A stretch of 41,494 nucleotides of DNA from Spirochaetota bacterium (GTDB lineage Bacteria > Spirochaetota > UBA12135 > COTS27 > JAFLEE01), in contig JAFLEE010000045.1 in NCBI GenBank assembly GCA_017302015.1, forward strand, positions 1 through 41,494, in the 5' to 3' direction. The translations under genes and the position numbers were made by a program. The number at the start of each line of letters is the position of its first letter. Positions within the stretch are counted from its first letter, which is position 1. The notes below the pieces were generated by a model. It saw only the letters and a list, made by a program, of their open reading frames with translations. It ran no database searches and was not told where the DNA came from. Of this stretch, positions 7,136-15,562 are shown piece after piece.

Positions 7136-9499
7136 ATGACCCGTTCCCCCATCCCGCCGCTTCTCCTGCTCCTCGCTTTAGGCGCCCAGAATCCCGCCGC
7201 CCCAGAAGCCTTCCTCCTCGATGCGAACCCGGAAGAGACGATGTCCCTCGGAAGCCAAGGCACCCGCGAGGTCTTCACCTCGCCCGGGCTCCCCGCGCCG
7301 CTGGCCTGCCGCATCACCGTCCCGGCGAAGACCGCCAAGCCTTGGGATCTCCAGCTCGCGGGCCCGCTCACCGAGCCGCTGGCCCCGGGCGAGCTCGTGG
7401 GGGTGGCATTCTTCGCGCGGTCCACCCACGGGGAAGGCGAGTTCACGGTGAGGGTGCAGAAGTCCGCGGCGCCTTCCCACGGCCCCATCCACCGCTCGGA
7501 AAAGGCGGGAAAAGACTGGAGATGCTACGGCTTTGTCGGAAAAGCCGGCGAGGCCCTTCCCCTGGCCCAATTGGCGATCCACTTGGGGGGGCGGGCCCAG
7601 TGCCTCGAGTTCAGCGGCATCACGGTGGTGCGCTTCCCGGCGGGCACGACGCTTTCCGAGGCGGCTGGGGCAAACTTCGAAGACCTGGTGCGCCGCCACC
7701 GGGGCGTCGCGTCGGCGAAGCCCGGCCGCTACGCCCTGCAAGATAAAAAACTCGAGGCCACCCTGCGGGGCAAGAACAAACTCTTCGGCAAGGGAACGCT
7801 CTTCGCCGACACCTCGGAACTCGGCGAAGCCCGGTTCCGGGACGGCAAGGGCGAGGTCAAACCCATCGTCGTCGGCGACCAGCCCTTCTCCAACGCCTAT
7901 CGGGTGAGCCTCACCCAGAAAGGCAAGAACCCCTGGGACCCGCAGATCCTCTTCTTCTCCACCCTCCCCGCGCGCCGTGGCCAGGTGCTCTGGTTCTCCG
8001 TCTGGGTGCGCAGCGCCAAGGCGGGCATGAAGACGACCCTGCAGCCCACCGTGCAACTCGCCGAACCCCCATGGGAGTGCCCCCATTTCACCGGCGCCCC
8101 GGAACTCGAGGTCGACGGCGCCTGGCGGGAATACTTCTTCGCCATGCCCGTCACCCGCCGCGATTTTCCCGCGGGGAAGCTGCAACTCGGCTTCCAATTC
8201 GGGAACCGGGAGCAGGTGATCGACATCGGGGGGCTCGCCGCCTACCTGTTCCCCGAGGGCACCGCCCCCTCCGACTTGCCGCGCACCGTGATCCCGCTCA
8301 AGTACGAGGGCAGCGAGAAGAACGCCCAATGGCGCTTCGACGCCCTGGAACGGATCGAGCAGAACCGGAAGGCCGATTTCGAGATCCGCCTCCTGACCCT
8401 GGACCAAAAGCCCGTCCCCGGCGCCACCGTCACCGTGCGCCAATTGACCCAAGAGTTCGGCTGGGGCACCGCGGTCACCGCCCACTGGATCAACGACCCC
8501 TCCCCCGAGGGCGAGCGCTACCGGGAGACCCTCAAAAAATACTTCAACAAAGCGGTCCTCGAGAACGACCTCCATTGGGAGAATTGGGAGAACGCCGGCG
8601 GCCGCGCCGCGGCCTCCAACGCCATCGCCTGGCTGCGCGGCAATGGGTTCCTTGTGCGAGGGCCTCGCCTCGTCTGGCCCTCCTGGAGCAAAACCCCGAA
8701 GGGCCTGAGGGACCTTGAAAACGACAAGCCCGCCCTCGCGGCGCGCCTCGCCTCGCGCATCGACGAGACCGTGCTCGCCTTCCGGGGCCAATTAACCGAT
8801 TGGGACGTGGTGAACGAGCCCTACGCCCATTTCGATCTCCTCAAGATCTTCGGCACCAACGCGATGGCCGATTGGTTCAAGCGGGCGCGCAAGGCCGATC
8901 CCTCGGCCCTCCTCTGGCTCAATGACTACGACCAGATCGAGAAGGACGGCCGCGAGACCGGCCACCAGGACTACCTCGAAAAACTCGTGGTCATGCTTCG
9001 CCGAGAGGGCGCGCCCATCGACGGGATGGGCTTCCAAGCCCACTTCAAGGCGCCCCTCACCCCGCTCTATAAGGTGAAGGAGATCCTCGACCGCTACGCG
9101 AGACTGGGCCTAAAACTCCAGGTGACCGAGTTCGACCTCGCCACGGAGGACGAGGCGGGCCAAGCCGCCTACACCCGCGATCTCATGACCCTTGTCTTCA
9201 GCCATCCCGCCGCCACCGGCTTCGTCAATGGGGGATTCTGGGAGGGCGCCTGTGGGATTCCCGAGGGCGCCTATTTCCGCAAGGATGGGTCCATGAAACC
9301 CAACGGCAAGGTCTGGGAAGACCTCGTCACCCGCAAATGGCGCACGGTGGAGAGCGGCAAAACGGACCCGAACGGCCTTTGGGCCACCCGTGGCTTCCTG
9401 GGGGATTACGAGGTCACGGTCACCCTCGGGGAAAAGACGCTGGTCCAGCGCATGAAACTCGGCCTCGGCGGGATGCAATGGGTCATGCCGTTTAAATAG
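7136..9499 (+). CDS. Exported GH10 endo-1,4-beta-xylanase-like enzyme with N-terminal binding modules
   Basis: A 787-residue protein with a signal peptide (residues 1 to about 22). Two beta-sandwich regions follow (about 30-180 and 195-390; the second resembles CBM4/9 modules), then a GH10 barrel from about 430 to 740. The acid/base is E561 in DWDVVNEPY and the nucleophile E665 in LQVTEFDLA, 104 residues apart, as in characterised GH10 xylanases. Expected reaction: retaining hydrolysis of beta-1,4-xylan or related hemicellulose outside the cytoplasm. The conserved His in the family's R-G-H-x-L-V-W segment is Pro510 (RGPRLVWPSW), which may alter the subsites next to the cleavage point. A short beta-rich tail follows the barrel. 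The ATG is preceded by GGAG. Upstream neighbour is the divergent histone gene; downstream lies a solute-binding protein with its own candidate promoter. Confidence 0.92.
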   Translation: MTRSPIPPLLLLLALGAQNPAAPEAFLLDANPEETMSLGSQGTREVFTSPGLPAPLACRITVPAKTAKPWDLQLAGPLTEPLAPGELVGVAFFARSTHGEGEFTVRVQKSAAPSHGPIHRSEKAGKDWRCYGFVGKAGEALPLAQLAIHLGGRAQCLEFSGITVVRFPAGTTLSEAAGANFEDLVRRHRGVASAKPGRYALQDKKLEATLRGKNKLFGKGTLFADTSELGEARFRDGKGEVKPIVVGDQPFSNAYRVSLTQKGKNPWDPQILFFSTLPARRGQVLWFSVWVRSAKAGMKTTLQPTVQLAEPPWECPHFTGAPELEVDGAWREYFFAMPVTRRDFPAGKLQLGFQFGNREQVIDIGGLAAYLFPEGTAPSDLPRTVIPLKYEGSEKNAQWRFDALERIEQNRKADFEIRLLTLDQKPVPGATVTVRQLTQEFGWGTAVTAHWINDPSPEGERYRETLKKYFNKAVLENDLHWENWENAGGRAAASNAIAWLRGNGFLVRGPRLVWPSWSKTPKGLRDLENDKPALAARLASRIDETVLAFRGQLTDWDVVNEPYAHFDLLKIFGTNAMADWFKRARKADPSALLWLNDYDQIEKDGRETGHQDYLEKLVVMLRREGAPIDGMGFQAHFKAPLTPLYKVKEILDRYARLGLKLQVTEFDLATEDEAGQAAYTRDLMTLVFSHPAATGFVNGGFWEGACGIPEGAYFRKDGSMKPNGKVWEDLVTRKWRTVESGKTDPNGLWATRGFLGDYEVTVTLGEKTLVQRMKLGLGGMQWVMPFK

Positions 9500-9576
9500 C
9501 CGGCCCGCCCCTCCCATGGGGCTGGGCGACGCCACGCATCCAGTCGGCCGGTCCCGCTATTTCTCGGGGCGTTTCC

Positions 9577-9605
9577 TTGCAAATCCAGGGAATTCGGAGT
9601 ATTCT
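9577..9605 (+). promoter_or_regulatory. Candidate sigma70-type promoter for the solute-binding protein gene
   Basis: TTGCAA, a 17 bp spacer and TATTCT lie 68 bases before the start at 9673, in a locally AT-rich region. Fits the consensus moderately well. Confidence 0.45.
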
Positions 9606-9672
9606 ATCTGCATCATATTATGAATCAGTAGCCCTTCCTGATTTTCATCGGCTGCTAGGTTCGGAGGCCTCC

Positions 9673-11148
9673 ATGCGCACGATCTTTCTCGGCATCCTCG
9701 CGACCCTCATCATCTTCAGCCAACTCATGGTCTACAAACTCCAGTCCTTGGGGGAAGCGGGCGCCCCGGTGATCTATTGGGTCACCGATCCCAACCCGGC
9801 GCGCTTCGAACAGATCGCCCTCTTTCGCCAGTGGCTGAAGAAGCACGGCTACCCCGACATCGACGTGAAACTCGACACGGCCAATCGGGGGATGCAAAAA
9901 ACCATCGTGCAGGGCGTCACGGGCGTCGCCGGCGACATGATCGACTGCAGCGGCAACCAGATCCCCATCCTCCAGAACATGGGCATGCTCGAAGATTTGA
10001 CCCCGACCTTCGCCGAGTTCAAACTCCCCGTCTACGGGAGCCACGAGGCCAACCGCCATGAGATGGTCCTCGACGGGAAGGTCTACGGCACCCCGTGCAA
10101 TACCTGGCCCTCGGTCTACCTGGTGAACCTCGACCTCTTCGCGCGCCTCGGCCTGCCCCCGCCCCCGACGCGGTGGAGCCTCGAGGAGTTCGAGCGCCGG
10201 GGCAAGATCTTCATCGCCAAAGCGAACGAGGGCCGCAAACGGCGCGAGGTCTTTTTCGCCTACCGGGTCGACACCGGGGTGGTCCGCCGTTCCCTGGGGA
10301 TCGCCGCGTTCAATGAAACGCTCACCGCGCCCTGGCCCGATGTGGCCTCCATCACCCGCGTCCTCACGCTCGTCCACAAATGGACCTACGACGACCATCT
10401 CATCCCCAGCGAGGCCGAACTCTCCTCCATGGCCACCGAGCAGGGATACGGCGGCGCCGATTACCAACTTTTCCACAAGGGCTTCTTCGGCATGATTTGG
10501 GGCGGGCGCCACGCCCTCATCCAACTCCGGAAGATGGAGCCGCCCCTGCGCCTCGACGGCGTCGAGATGCCCAACGGGGGCTACCCGAACACCGCCACGG
10601 GGAGCCGCTCGCTGGTGATGTACGCCGGGTCCCAGAAGAAGAAGTGGGCGAAGTACTTCTTCGCCTTCCTGCGCAGCGAGGAGTACAGCCTCCACGTCGT
10701 CAAGGACGCCGACAGCATGCCGCCGCTGCCTTCGATGCTCGAGCGCAAGGAGTTCCTGGAACCCTCCGCCTGGCCCAACGAATGGGCGCTCCAGAAGGCC
10801 TATGCCCACGCCACCAGAAACCTCGCCATCGGGTTCGAGATCAGCCCCTTCCTCCCGCCCACCATCAATAGCCTCAAGATGAAGGCCGGCGCGGCCTTCA
10901 TGAGCGGGGTGGGCACCGCGGAGGAGGCGGCCCGCCAAATGTACGAGGGCAACCTCGAGGAGATGGCCAAATACGTCGCCCGTAATCCGGACCGCAAGAA
11001 GGCCTACCTCGCGGCCGTCGCCCTCCAGGAAAAGATCGACGCCCGGAAGGCACGGGGCGAAAAGATCCCCGCCGAATGGATCGCCAATAATTTCCTGCGA
11101 AAGTACTATCTCGACACGGGGAAAGCCTATTGGAAGGAGACGAAATAA
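9673..11148 (+). CDS. Membrane-anchored extracellular sugar-binding protein (ABC SBP family 1 type)
   Basis: A 491-residue protein with an N-terminal hydrophobic segment (residues 4-22, FLGILATLIIFSQLMVY) that looks like an uncleaved anchor; no lipobox Cys is present. The rest resembles carbohydrate-specific solute-binding proteins (SBP_bac_1): a Y-W-V-T-D start of the first lobe, repeated Trp/Tyr-rich segments, and a C-terminal tail with a helical repeat. Expected role: capture of an oligosaccharide for an ABC importer. No permease or ATPase gene lies beside it, so it must work with a transporter encoded elsewhere. The start at 9673 was chosen because GGAGG precedes it by seven bases; the 32 upstream in-frame codons lack such a site and would bury the anchor. 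Position between GH10 and GH78 suggests a hemicellulose or pectin oligosaccharide ligand. Confidence 0.85.
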   Translation: MRTIFLGILATLIIFSQLMVYKLQSLGEAGAPVIYWVTDPNPARFEQIALFRQWLKKHGYPDIDVKLDTANRGMQKTIVQGVTGVAGDMIDCSGNQIPILQNMGMLEDLTPTFAEFKLPVYGSHEANRHEMVLDGKVYGTPCNTWPSVYLVNLDLFARLGLPPPPTRWSLEEFERRGKIFIAKANEGRKRREVFFAYRVDTGVVRRSLGIAAFNETLTAPWPDVASITRVLTLVHKWTYDDHLIPSEAELSSMATEQGYGGADYQLFHKGFFGMIWGGRHALIQLRKMEPPLRLDGVEMPNGGYPNTATGSRSLVMYAGSQKKKWAKYFFAFLRSEEYSLHVVKDADSMPPLPSMLERKEFLEPSAWPNEWALQKAYAHATRNLAIGFEISPFLPPTINSLKMKAGAAFMSGVGTAEEAARQMYEGNLEEMAKYVARNPDRKKAYLAAVALQEKIDARKARGEKIPAEWIANNFLRKYYLDTGKAYWKETK

Positions 11149-11316
11149 CCCATCGACTCCGCATCGTTCCGCACCCGCAGTGGTGCCCGGGAGCGGGCCC
11201 CGCGAGTTCATGGCGATGGCACCCGACCTTCTGTCCGCCGCCACGGGGGAGATCTCCATCTTCGGTGGATCCAAAAAAAGACATGCTCTTGTAAAAGTAG
11301 AGGTACGTTGCCGCGT

Positions 11317-11345
11317 TTGCAGCGCCGGGGGCGAGCGGCTATAAC
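11317..11345 (+). promoter_or_regulatory. Candidate sigma70-type promoter for the GH78 gene
   Basis: TTGCAG, a 17 bp spacer and TATAAC end 29 bases before the GH78 start codon, which has GGAGG in front of it. The 226 bp between the two genes and this promoter imply separate transcription. Confidence 0.5.
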
Positions 11346-11374
11346 TGGGGCGACTTCGATGCGGAGGCAGCCCC

Positions 11375-13768
11375 ATGATCACCCCCTTCCTTCCCGTGCG
11401 GGATCCCTTCGGCCGCGACCTTCCCGTGGACGACGGCAACCCCTTCCGCTTCTACCAATGGCCCGCCGCGTGGATCTGGCCCGAGGGCGCCAACCCCGAT
11501 GAACCCCTCGTCTTCGGCGCCCGCCTCGATTTCTCCCTCGCCAAACCCGAGACCGTGCGCCTCCACTTAAGCGCCGACCAGCGCTTCGAACTCTTCCTCG
11601 ACGGGAAGCGCTTCGCCCGTGGCCCCGAACTCTCGGATATCGCCCATTGGATATACGCCTCGTTCGACCTCGCGCTCACCGCGGGCGCCCACCGCCTCGG
11701 CGCACGGGTATGGTACGCCGGCGACCAGGCTGGCTACGCGCAGCAAACCGTGCGGGCGGGCTTCCTTTGCGCCGGTGAAGGCACTGGCGGGGAACGTTTC
11801 CACACCGGCATGGCCCCCTGGAGCGTGAAGCGCCTCGATGGGTACTCCCTGACCCGCCGCAAGCAGATCTGGCTCGCCCCACCGCGCCAGGAAGTCGATC
11901 TCGCGCGGGTGGAAGAAGCTTGGTTGGAGGGCGACGGGGGATGGGAAGCGCCGAAGGTCTCCGCCACCGCCCGCACCGAGGGGGGCACCGACACCACCCC
12001 GGTCTGGGTCGTCCACCCCGCCCTCCTCCCGCCCCAACGGGAGACCCCGGTCGCCTGGGCCTCCGTGCGCCATGCGGGGCCCCTCGAAGAGGGCCTCCCG
12101 AGGGTCTTCCGTGCGTCGAGCGACTCCCCCGAATGGAAGCGCCAGGCCGAGGCGTGGATCACGGGCAAGGCGAGTCTGACGCTCCCGCCCGGGGCGAAGA
12201 TCCGCATCCTCCTCGATACGGGCGAGTACCGTTGCGTTTGGCCGAGGATCGAGGCCAGCGGAGGCGAGGGGGCCCGCCTCGCGCTCGAGTGGGCGGAGTC
12301 GCTCTATGTCCACGACCCCAACGACCCCGCGTCCCTCGGAGGCTACGGCCAGGCGGACAAAGCCCATCGGGGCGAGACCGAGGGGAAGTACTTCCGCGGC
12401 GAAGGCGACGGGTGGACCTTCGACGGGCGGCCCCACGTCCTGGAATCCCATGCCTGGCACGCCGGCCGCTACGCGCTCTTCACCCTGCACGGGGGGCGCA
12501 CCCCGCTCGTCCTCGGCGCCCCGACCCTGACGCAGACGGGCTACCCCATGGATCTCGAGAGCCGCTTCGCCTCCAGCGACCCGCGCCTCGACGGGAGCAT
12601 CCCCATCCTCTGGAATGCCCTGCGGTCCTGCAGCCATGAGACCTATATGGACTGCCCGTACTACGAACGGATGATGTACGTGGGGGATACCCGCCTCGAG
12701 GCCCTCGTCACCTACGCCGCGACGCGCGACGCCCGGCTTCCGCGCAAGGCCCTCGCGCTCTTCGACTGGTCGCGCGCCGCGACGGGCCTCACCGCTTCGC
12801 GCTATCCCACCCGCTTCCGCCAGACCATCCCGCCCTTTTCCCTGTGGTGGGTCGCCATGGTCAAGGATTACGCCTGGTGGCGCGACGAGGCGGCGGTGGC
12901 GAGGGGATTCCTCCCCGGCACCCGGGCCGTGCTCGACTATTTCCTCGCGCGCCTCGACGGGGAAGGGCTACCCATGATTCCCCCGGGATGGAACTTCCAC
13001 GATTGGGTGCCCGGCTGGCCCGCCGGCATGATGCCCGCGGGCCGCGAGCGGAGCCTCCTCGGTTGGCACCTCCTCTACGCCCTCGGCCTCGCCGCCGAAT
13101 TGGAGGGCGCCCTGGGGGAGGCCGAGTTCGCCGAGCGCTACCGACGCCACCGAGGCCGCCTCTTCTTGGCTTTGGACCGCCGGTTCTGGTCCCCCGACCG
13201 GGGCCTCTTCGCCGACGACGAAGGGCTGACTTCCTACAGCGAACACGCCCAATCCCTGGCGATCCTTTCGGGGATGCTCGACCCGTCCCGCGCCGAGCAG
13301 GTCGCAGAAGGCCTCGATGCGGCGAAAGACCTCATACCCGCCACCATCTATTACAGCCATTACACCTTCGAGGCCCTCGCCCAGGCCGGCCGGGGAGACC
13401 GCATCCTCCCGCGCCTCGACCTCTGGCGCAACCTGAACGGCCAGGGCTTCACCACCACCCCGGAGATGCCCGAACCCACCCGCAGCGATTGCCACGCCTG
13501 GGGCGCCCACCCGCTCTACCACTTCTTCGCGAGCCTCCTCGGCATCCGCCCCGCCGCGCCCTCCTTCGCGCGCATCCGCATCGAACCCCGCCTGGGGACC
13601 CTGGAGCACGCCGAGGGCACGATGGTGCACCCGCTGGGTGAGGTCCACGTCCGGGCGAAAAGGGAGGGGACCGAAATCCACGGCCTCGTGAAGATTCCCG
13701 CGGGAACCCTCGGGATCCTCGCGGTCAACGGGGAAGAACTCGAGTTCGAGGGGGAGTGCGGGTTCTGA
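11375..13768 (+). CDS. GH78 alpha-L-rhamnosidase-like glycoside hydrolase
   Basis: A 797-residue protein laid out as GH78: N-terminal beta-sandwich domains (about 1-400, including a jelly-roll resembling Bac_rhamnosid_N), an (alpha/alpha)6 barrel (about 410-700) and a C-terminal beta-sandwich. The family's catalytic stretch appears as YMDCPYYERMMYVGD near residue 425, matching the acidic residues of the canonical D-E-R-x-G-W-x-G-D block (Asp, Glu and the Gly-Asp). Near the barrel end is the usual SDCHAWGAHPLYHF segment. Expected reaction: inverting release of terminal alpha-L-rhamnose from rhamnogalacturonan or glycosides. No signal peptide is visible, so it probably acts on imported oligosaccharides in the cytoplasm. 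GGAGG lies seven bases before the ATG. Substrate specificity is inferred; some GH78 relatives act on other sugars. Confidence 0.85.
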   Translation: MITPFLPVRDPFGRDLPVDDGNPFRFYQWPAAWIWPEGANPDEPLVFGARLDFSLAKPETVRLHLSADQRFELFLDGKRFARGPELSDIAHWIYASFDLALTAGAHRLGARVWYAGDQAGYAQQTVRAGFLCAGEGTGGERFHTGMAPWSVKRLDGYSLTRRKQIWLAPPRQEVDLARVEEAWLEGDGGWEAPKVSATARTEGGTDTTPVWVVHPALLPPQRETPVAWASVRHAGPLEEGLPRVFRASSDSPEWKRQAEAWITGKASLTLPPGAKIRILLDTGEYRCVWPRIEASGGEGARLALEWAESLYVHDPNDPASLGGYGQADKAHRGETEGKYFRGEGDGWTFDGRPHVLESHAWHAGRYALFTLHGGRTPLVLGAPTLTQTGYPMDLESRFASSDPRLDGSIPILWNALRSCSHETYMDCPYYERMMYVGDTRLEALVTYAATRDARLPRKALALFDWSRAATGLTASRYPTRFRQTIPPFSLWWVAMVKDYAWWRDEAAVARGFLPGTRAVLDYFLARLDGEGLPMIPPGWNFHDWVPGWPAGMMPAGRERSLLGWHLLYALGLAAELEGALGEAEFAERYRRHRGRLFLALDRRFWSPDRGLFADDEGLTSYSEHAQSLAILSGMLDPSRAEQVAEGLDAAKDLIPATIYYSHYTFEALAQAGRGDRILPRLDLWRNLNGQGFTTTPEMPEPTRSDCHAWGAHPLYHFFASLLGIRPAAPSFARIRIEPRLGTLEHAEGTMVHPLGEVHVRAKREGTEIHGLVKIPAGTLGILAVNGEELEFEGECGF

Positions 13769-14177
13769 GTCGCCGCTCCAGCAACACCCGAGAGCATCGA
13801 TTTTGCCCTGGATCACCACATCGTTGGCATAAGCGCATCCGCCCCCCAAATAGCTTACGTCTCGGCTCCCGTAAGCATCCACGCGCGTGCCTCCAGCCCA
13901 GTGAACTCTCACGGGTTCGTGGCACTTTCTTTCCTCTGATTTCGAATCCCCAATTTGACTACCACACCAATGCCTCCCAAGGGCCTTCACTTACCGGGAG
14001 ATGCCTGATGGCATGGCCTTGCCCAGGCCTGGTCTGAACGCGAGGATCTCCCTAGCATTTCGAAACCGCCTGCCGGAAACGCCATGTTCCCACAAGCCAC
14101 GTCGGTAGCATCGAAGAGGAATTTGCCCAACCTCTCGACCAGGGACGCTCCGTTGGTCGTGGAAAAACGGTTCAGCG
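13769..14177. other. 409 bp without an intact gene, possible gene fragments on the minus strand
   Basis: Between the convergent GH78 and DUF4886 genes there is no complete reading frame with coding-like codon use. Two minus-strand stretches (about 13790-13930 and 14010-14175) translate into protein-like segments that are interrupted or lack a start, for example RLGKFLFDATDV in the second. They may be remains of a decayed gene; this is weak. Confidence 0.3.
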
Positions 14178-15098
14178 CTAGGGACGTCGTTTCTCGCTGA
14201 CCACGCGGTGAGCCACCCTCTGCAGAATGGCAGCATCCTCGGCCTTCATCCCGGCGGGAAGGAAGCTATTTCCCTCGGCGCTCACCCCAAATACCGACTC
14301 GAGCCAAACGCACCCAAGGAGGTATTTCCCTGAGCGATTGGCGTGGATGCCATCAAAGGCGAGCTGCGCCACTTGGGTCCTTGCATTTGTTTTCCAGGCA
14401 AAACCCTCGTGCAACGCCCGAGATTCTGCGGTCGGGAGCGTGGGAGCTTGTGCCGACTTTCGGTCGAACGTGGGATCTGGCAGGAAGCGTCCCCAAGCAG
14501 GGTCGCGTCGGGCGGCTTCGAACGCGTCACCCGATGGAATGAGGCGGAACCCGGTCTCCGACGCGAGGCCATCGTAGGCCGCCCGCACTAGGCGGTACAT
14601 CTCGTCGGTATTCAGGTTGGTGAGGCCGAAAAATGCATGATCGTCGCGATAGGCCCAGGTCTCGTGAATGAGGATTTCCGCTCCTGGGGCGTTCGCGCGA
14701 ATATAGGCGATCAAACGGTCGACGTGGGGATGGTAAGTCTCGGGCTTGAAACTCTTGGGGCTCGCCTGTTGGATGGTGACGAGGTCCCAGGGTCGTGCGC
14801 AGAGGAGTTCTTTCAGGCTGCTCCGTCCCCCATAATAGGGTCTCCCGTTCGAGGAGGATGGATCGGCCTCATAGGCATCGGCGTGCCTCATGTGGCGCTC
14901 GAAATCGCAGCCGCCGATCACGGCGTTGGTGAGCACGATTTGGTGGCCTGCGGCCTCCGTTAATTGCGCGAGGTAGCTGTGTGCGTTCTGCGAGAAACTA
15001 TTCCCGACCGAGAGAAGACTGACGGATCTCGCACCCAGGCCAAGAGGAGACCAGAGGAAGACGAGGAAGAGGCAAGCCAGCCATCTGGAGCGGGGCAT
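14178..15098 (-). CDS. Exported DUF4886 (SGNH-hydrolase-like) protein
   Basis: A 306-residue protein with a signal peptide (basic start, hydrophobic to about residue 22). It matches DUF4886, an SGNH/GDSL-type fold: the nucleophile block is LLSVGNSFSQN with Ser34, an Asn-containing block is WDLVTIQQASP near residue 110, and the C-terminal Asp-His pair is in AFDGIHANRSG near residue 255. Members probably act as esterases on acylated glycans, but characterised examples are few. Codon use is looser than in neighbours (AGA, TTA, GCA, GGA and CCA appear), consistent with a more recent arrival. No gene abuts it; a candidate promoter lies at 15148-15176. Function as an acetylesterase is inferred from fold and neighbourhood. 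Confidence 0.8.
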   Translation of the reverse strand: MPRSRWLACLFLVFLWSPLGLGARSVSLLSVGNSFSQNAHSYLAQLTEAAGHQIVLTNAVIGGCDFERHMRHADAYEADPSSSNGRPYYGGRSSLKELLCARPWDLVTIQQASPKSFKPETYHPHVDRLIAYIRANAPGAEILIHETWAYRDDHAFFGLTNLNTDEMYRLVRAAYDGLASETGFRLIPSGDAFEAARRDPAWGRFLPDPTFDRKSAQAPTLPTAESRALHEGFAWKTNARTQVAQLAFDGIHANRSGKYLLGCVWLESVFGVSAEGNSFLPAGMKAEDAAILQRVAHRVVSEKRRP

Positions 15099-15557
15099 AG
15101 ATCAACTCCACAGCGGCCGTACGATGGATCGCAACACCACGGATAGAACTTTACACCCTTATCATGGGTAGTGCAAATTTCGGGCGCCCATCCGCCCTCC
15201 TTCGTCCGTGCTGCTTTGGTTTGCCGCTCATCCGTGCATCCACCGCTTCGAGATTCCATGACACGCGGGGCACGCGGTGCTGCGTAAACCGATCGCACCG
15301 GGGCCACGAACCCAGTCGCCCGGGTGTCCTCGTTTCCGCGGCGATCTCCCCTCCAACATGAAGGCGGTTTGGCACCATTTTGCCACAGGCTTTTCACCGG
15401 GCCGCGATTCCTGCGCTAGGTGAAACCAACGCCATCACGCGCGTTAGGGCGCGCGCCTTTTCGCGCATCCCGCGTACGTTACCAAATGTCTCTCTGACGT
15501 TAGGTTTCGCGCCTATTCGCGCATCCTGCGCGGCGCGAGCCCAACACCCTCGTGGTG
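15099..15557. other. 459 bp intergenic region
   Basis: This stretch holds a candidate promoter for the DUF4886 gene (15148-15176) and, at its right end, the tandem hairpin repeats described separately. The middle (15180-15410) shows no convincing gene or RNA. Confidence 0.5.
15148..15176 (-). promoter_or_regulatory. Candidate promoter for the DUF4886 gene
   Basis: On the minus strand TTGCAC, 17 bp, TAAAGT, ending 49 bases before the start codon at 15098. Moderate match. Confidence 0.35.
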
Positions 15558-15562
15558 TTAGG
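15426..15562. repeat. Three tandem hairpins with conserved flanks and differing stems
   Basis: Three short hairpins repeat with a period of 56-58 bases: A 15426-15448, B 15481-15505, C 15541-15562. On the plus strand each opens with CCAAC or ACCAAA and closes with GTTAGG. The inner stem differs in each copy but stays paired: AACGC with GCGTT, AATGTC with GACGTT (one G-U pair), AACACC with GGTGTT. A and C carry the same bulged A, B an A-A mismatch at that place. The two spacers share CGCGCCT, TTCGCGCATCC and GCG and can themselves form small hairpins. Hairpin C overlaps the stop codon of the dihydroorotate-dehydrogenase-like gene, so the array forms the 3' end of the nifJ transcript. Confidence 0.7.

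Noticed and set aside
9507-9530. Terminator after the GH10 gene
   Set aside because: Only a 5 bp GCCCC/GGGGC stem with no T-run was seen.
9577-9672. Earlier start for the solute-binding protein
   Set aside because: It overlaps the candidate promoter and would place 32 polar residues before the anchor; GGAGG stands before the start at 9673.
15426-15562. Integron attC sites (CTAAC/GTTAGG ends)
   Set aside because: The paired units are only 22-25 bases long, the ends are CCAAC with GTTAGG rather than the attC core pair, and no integrase or cassette genes are present.
15426-15562. CRISPR array
   Set aside because: Only three units, the repeated part is a hairpin with changing sequence, spacers are similar to each other, and there are no cas genes.
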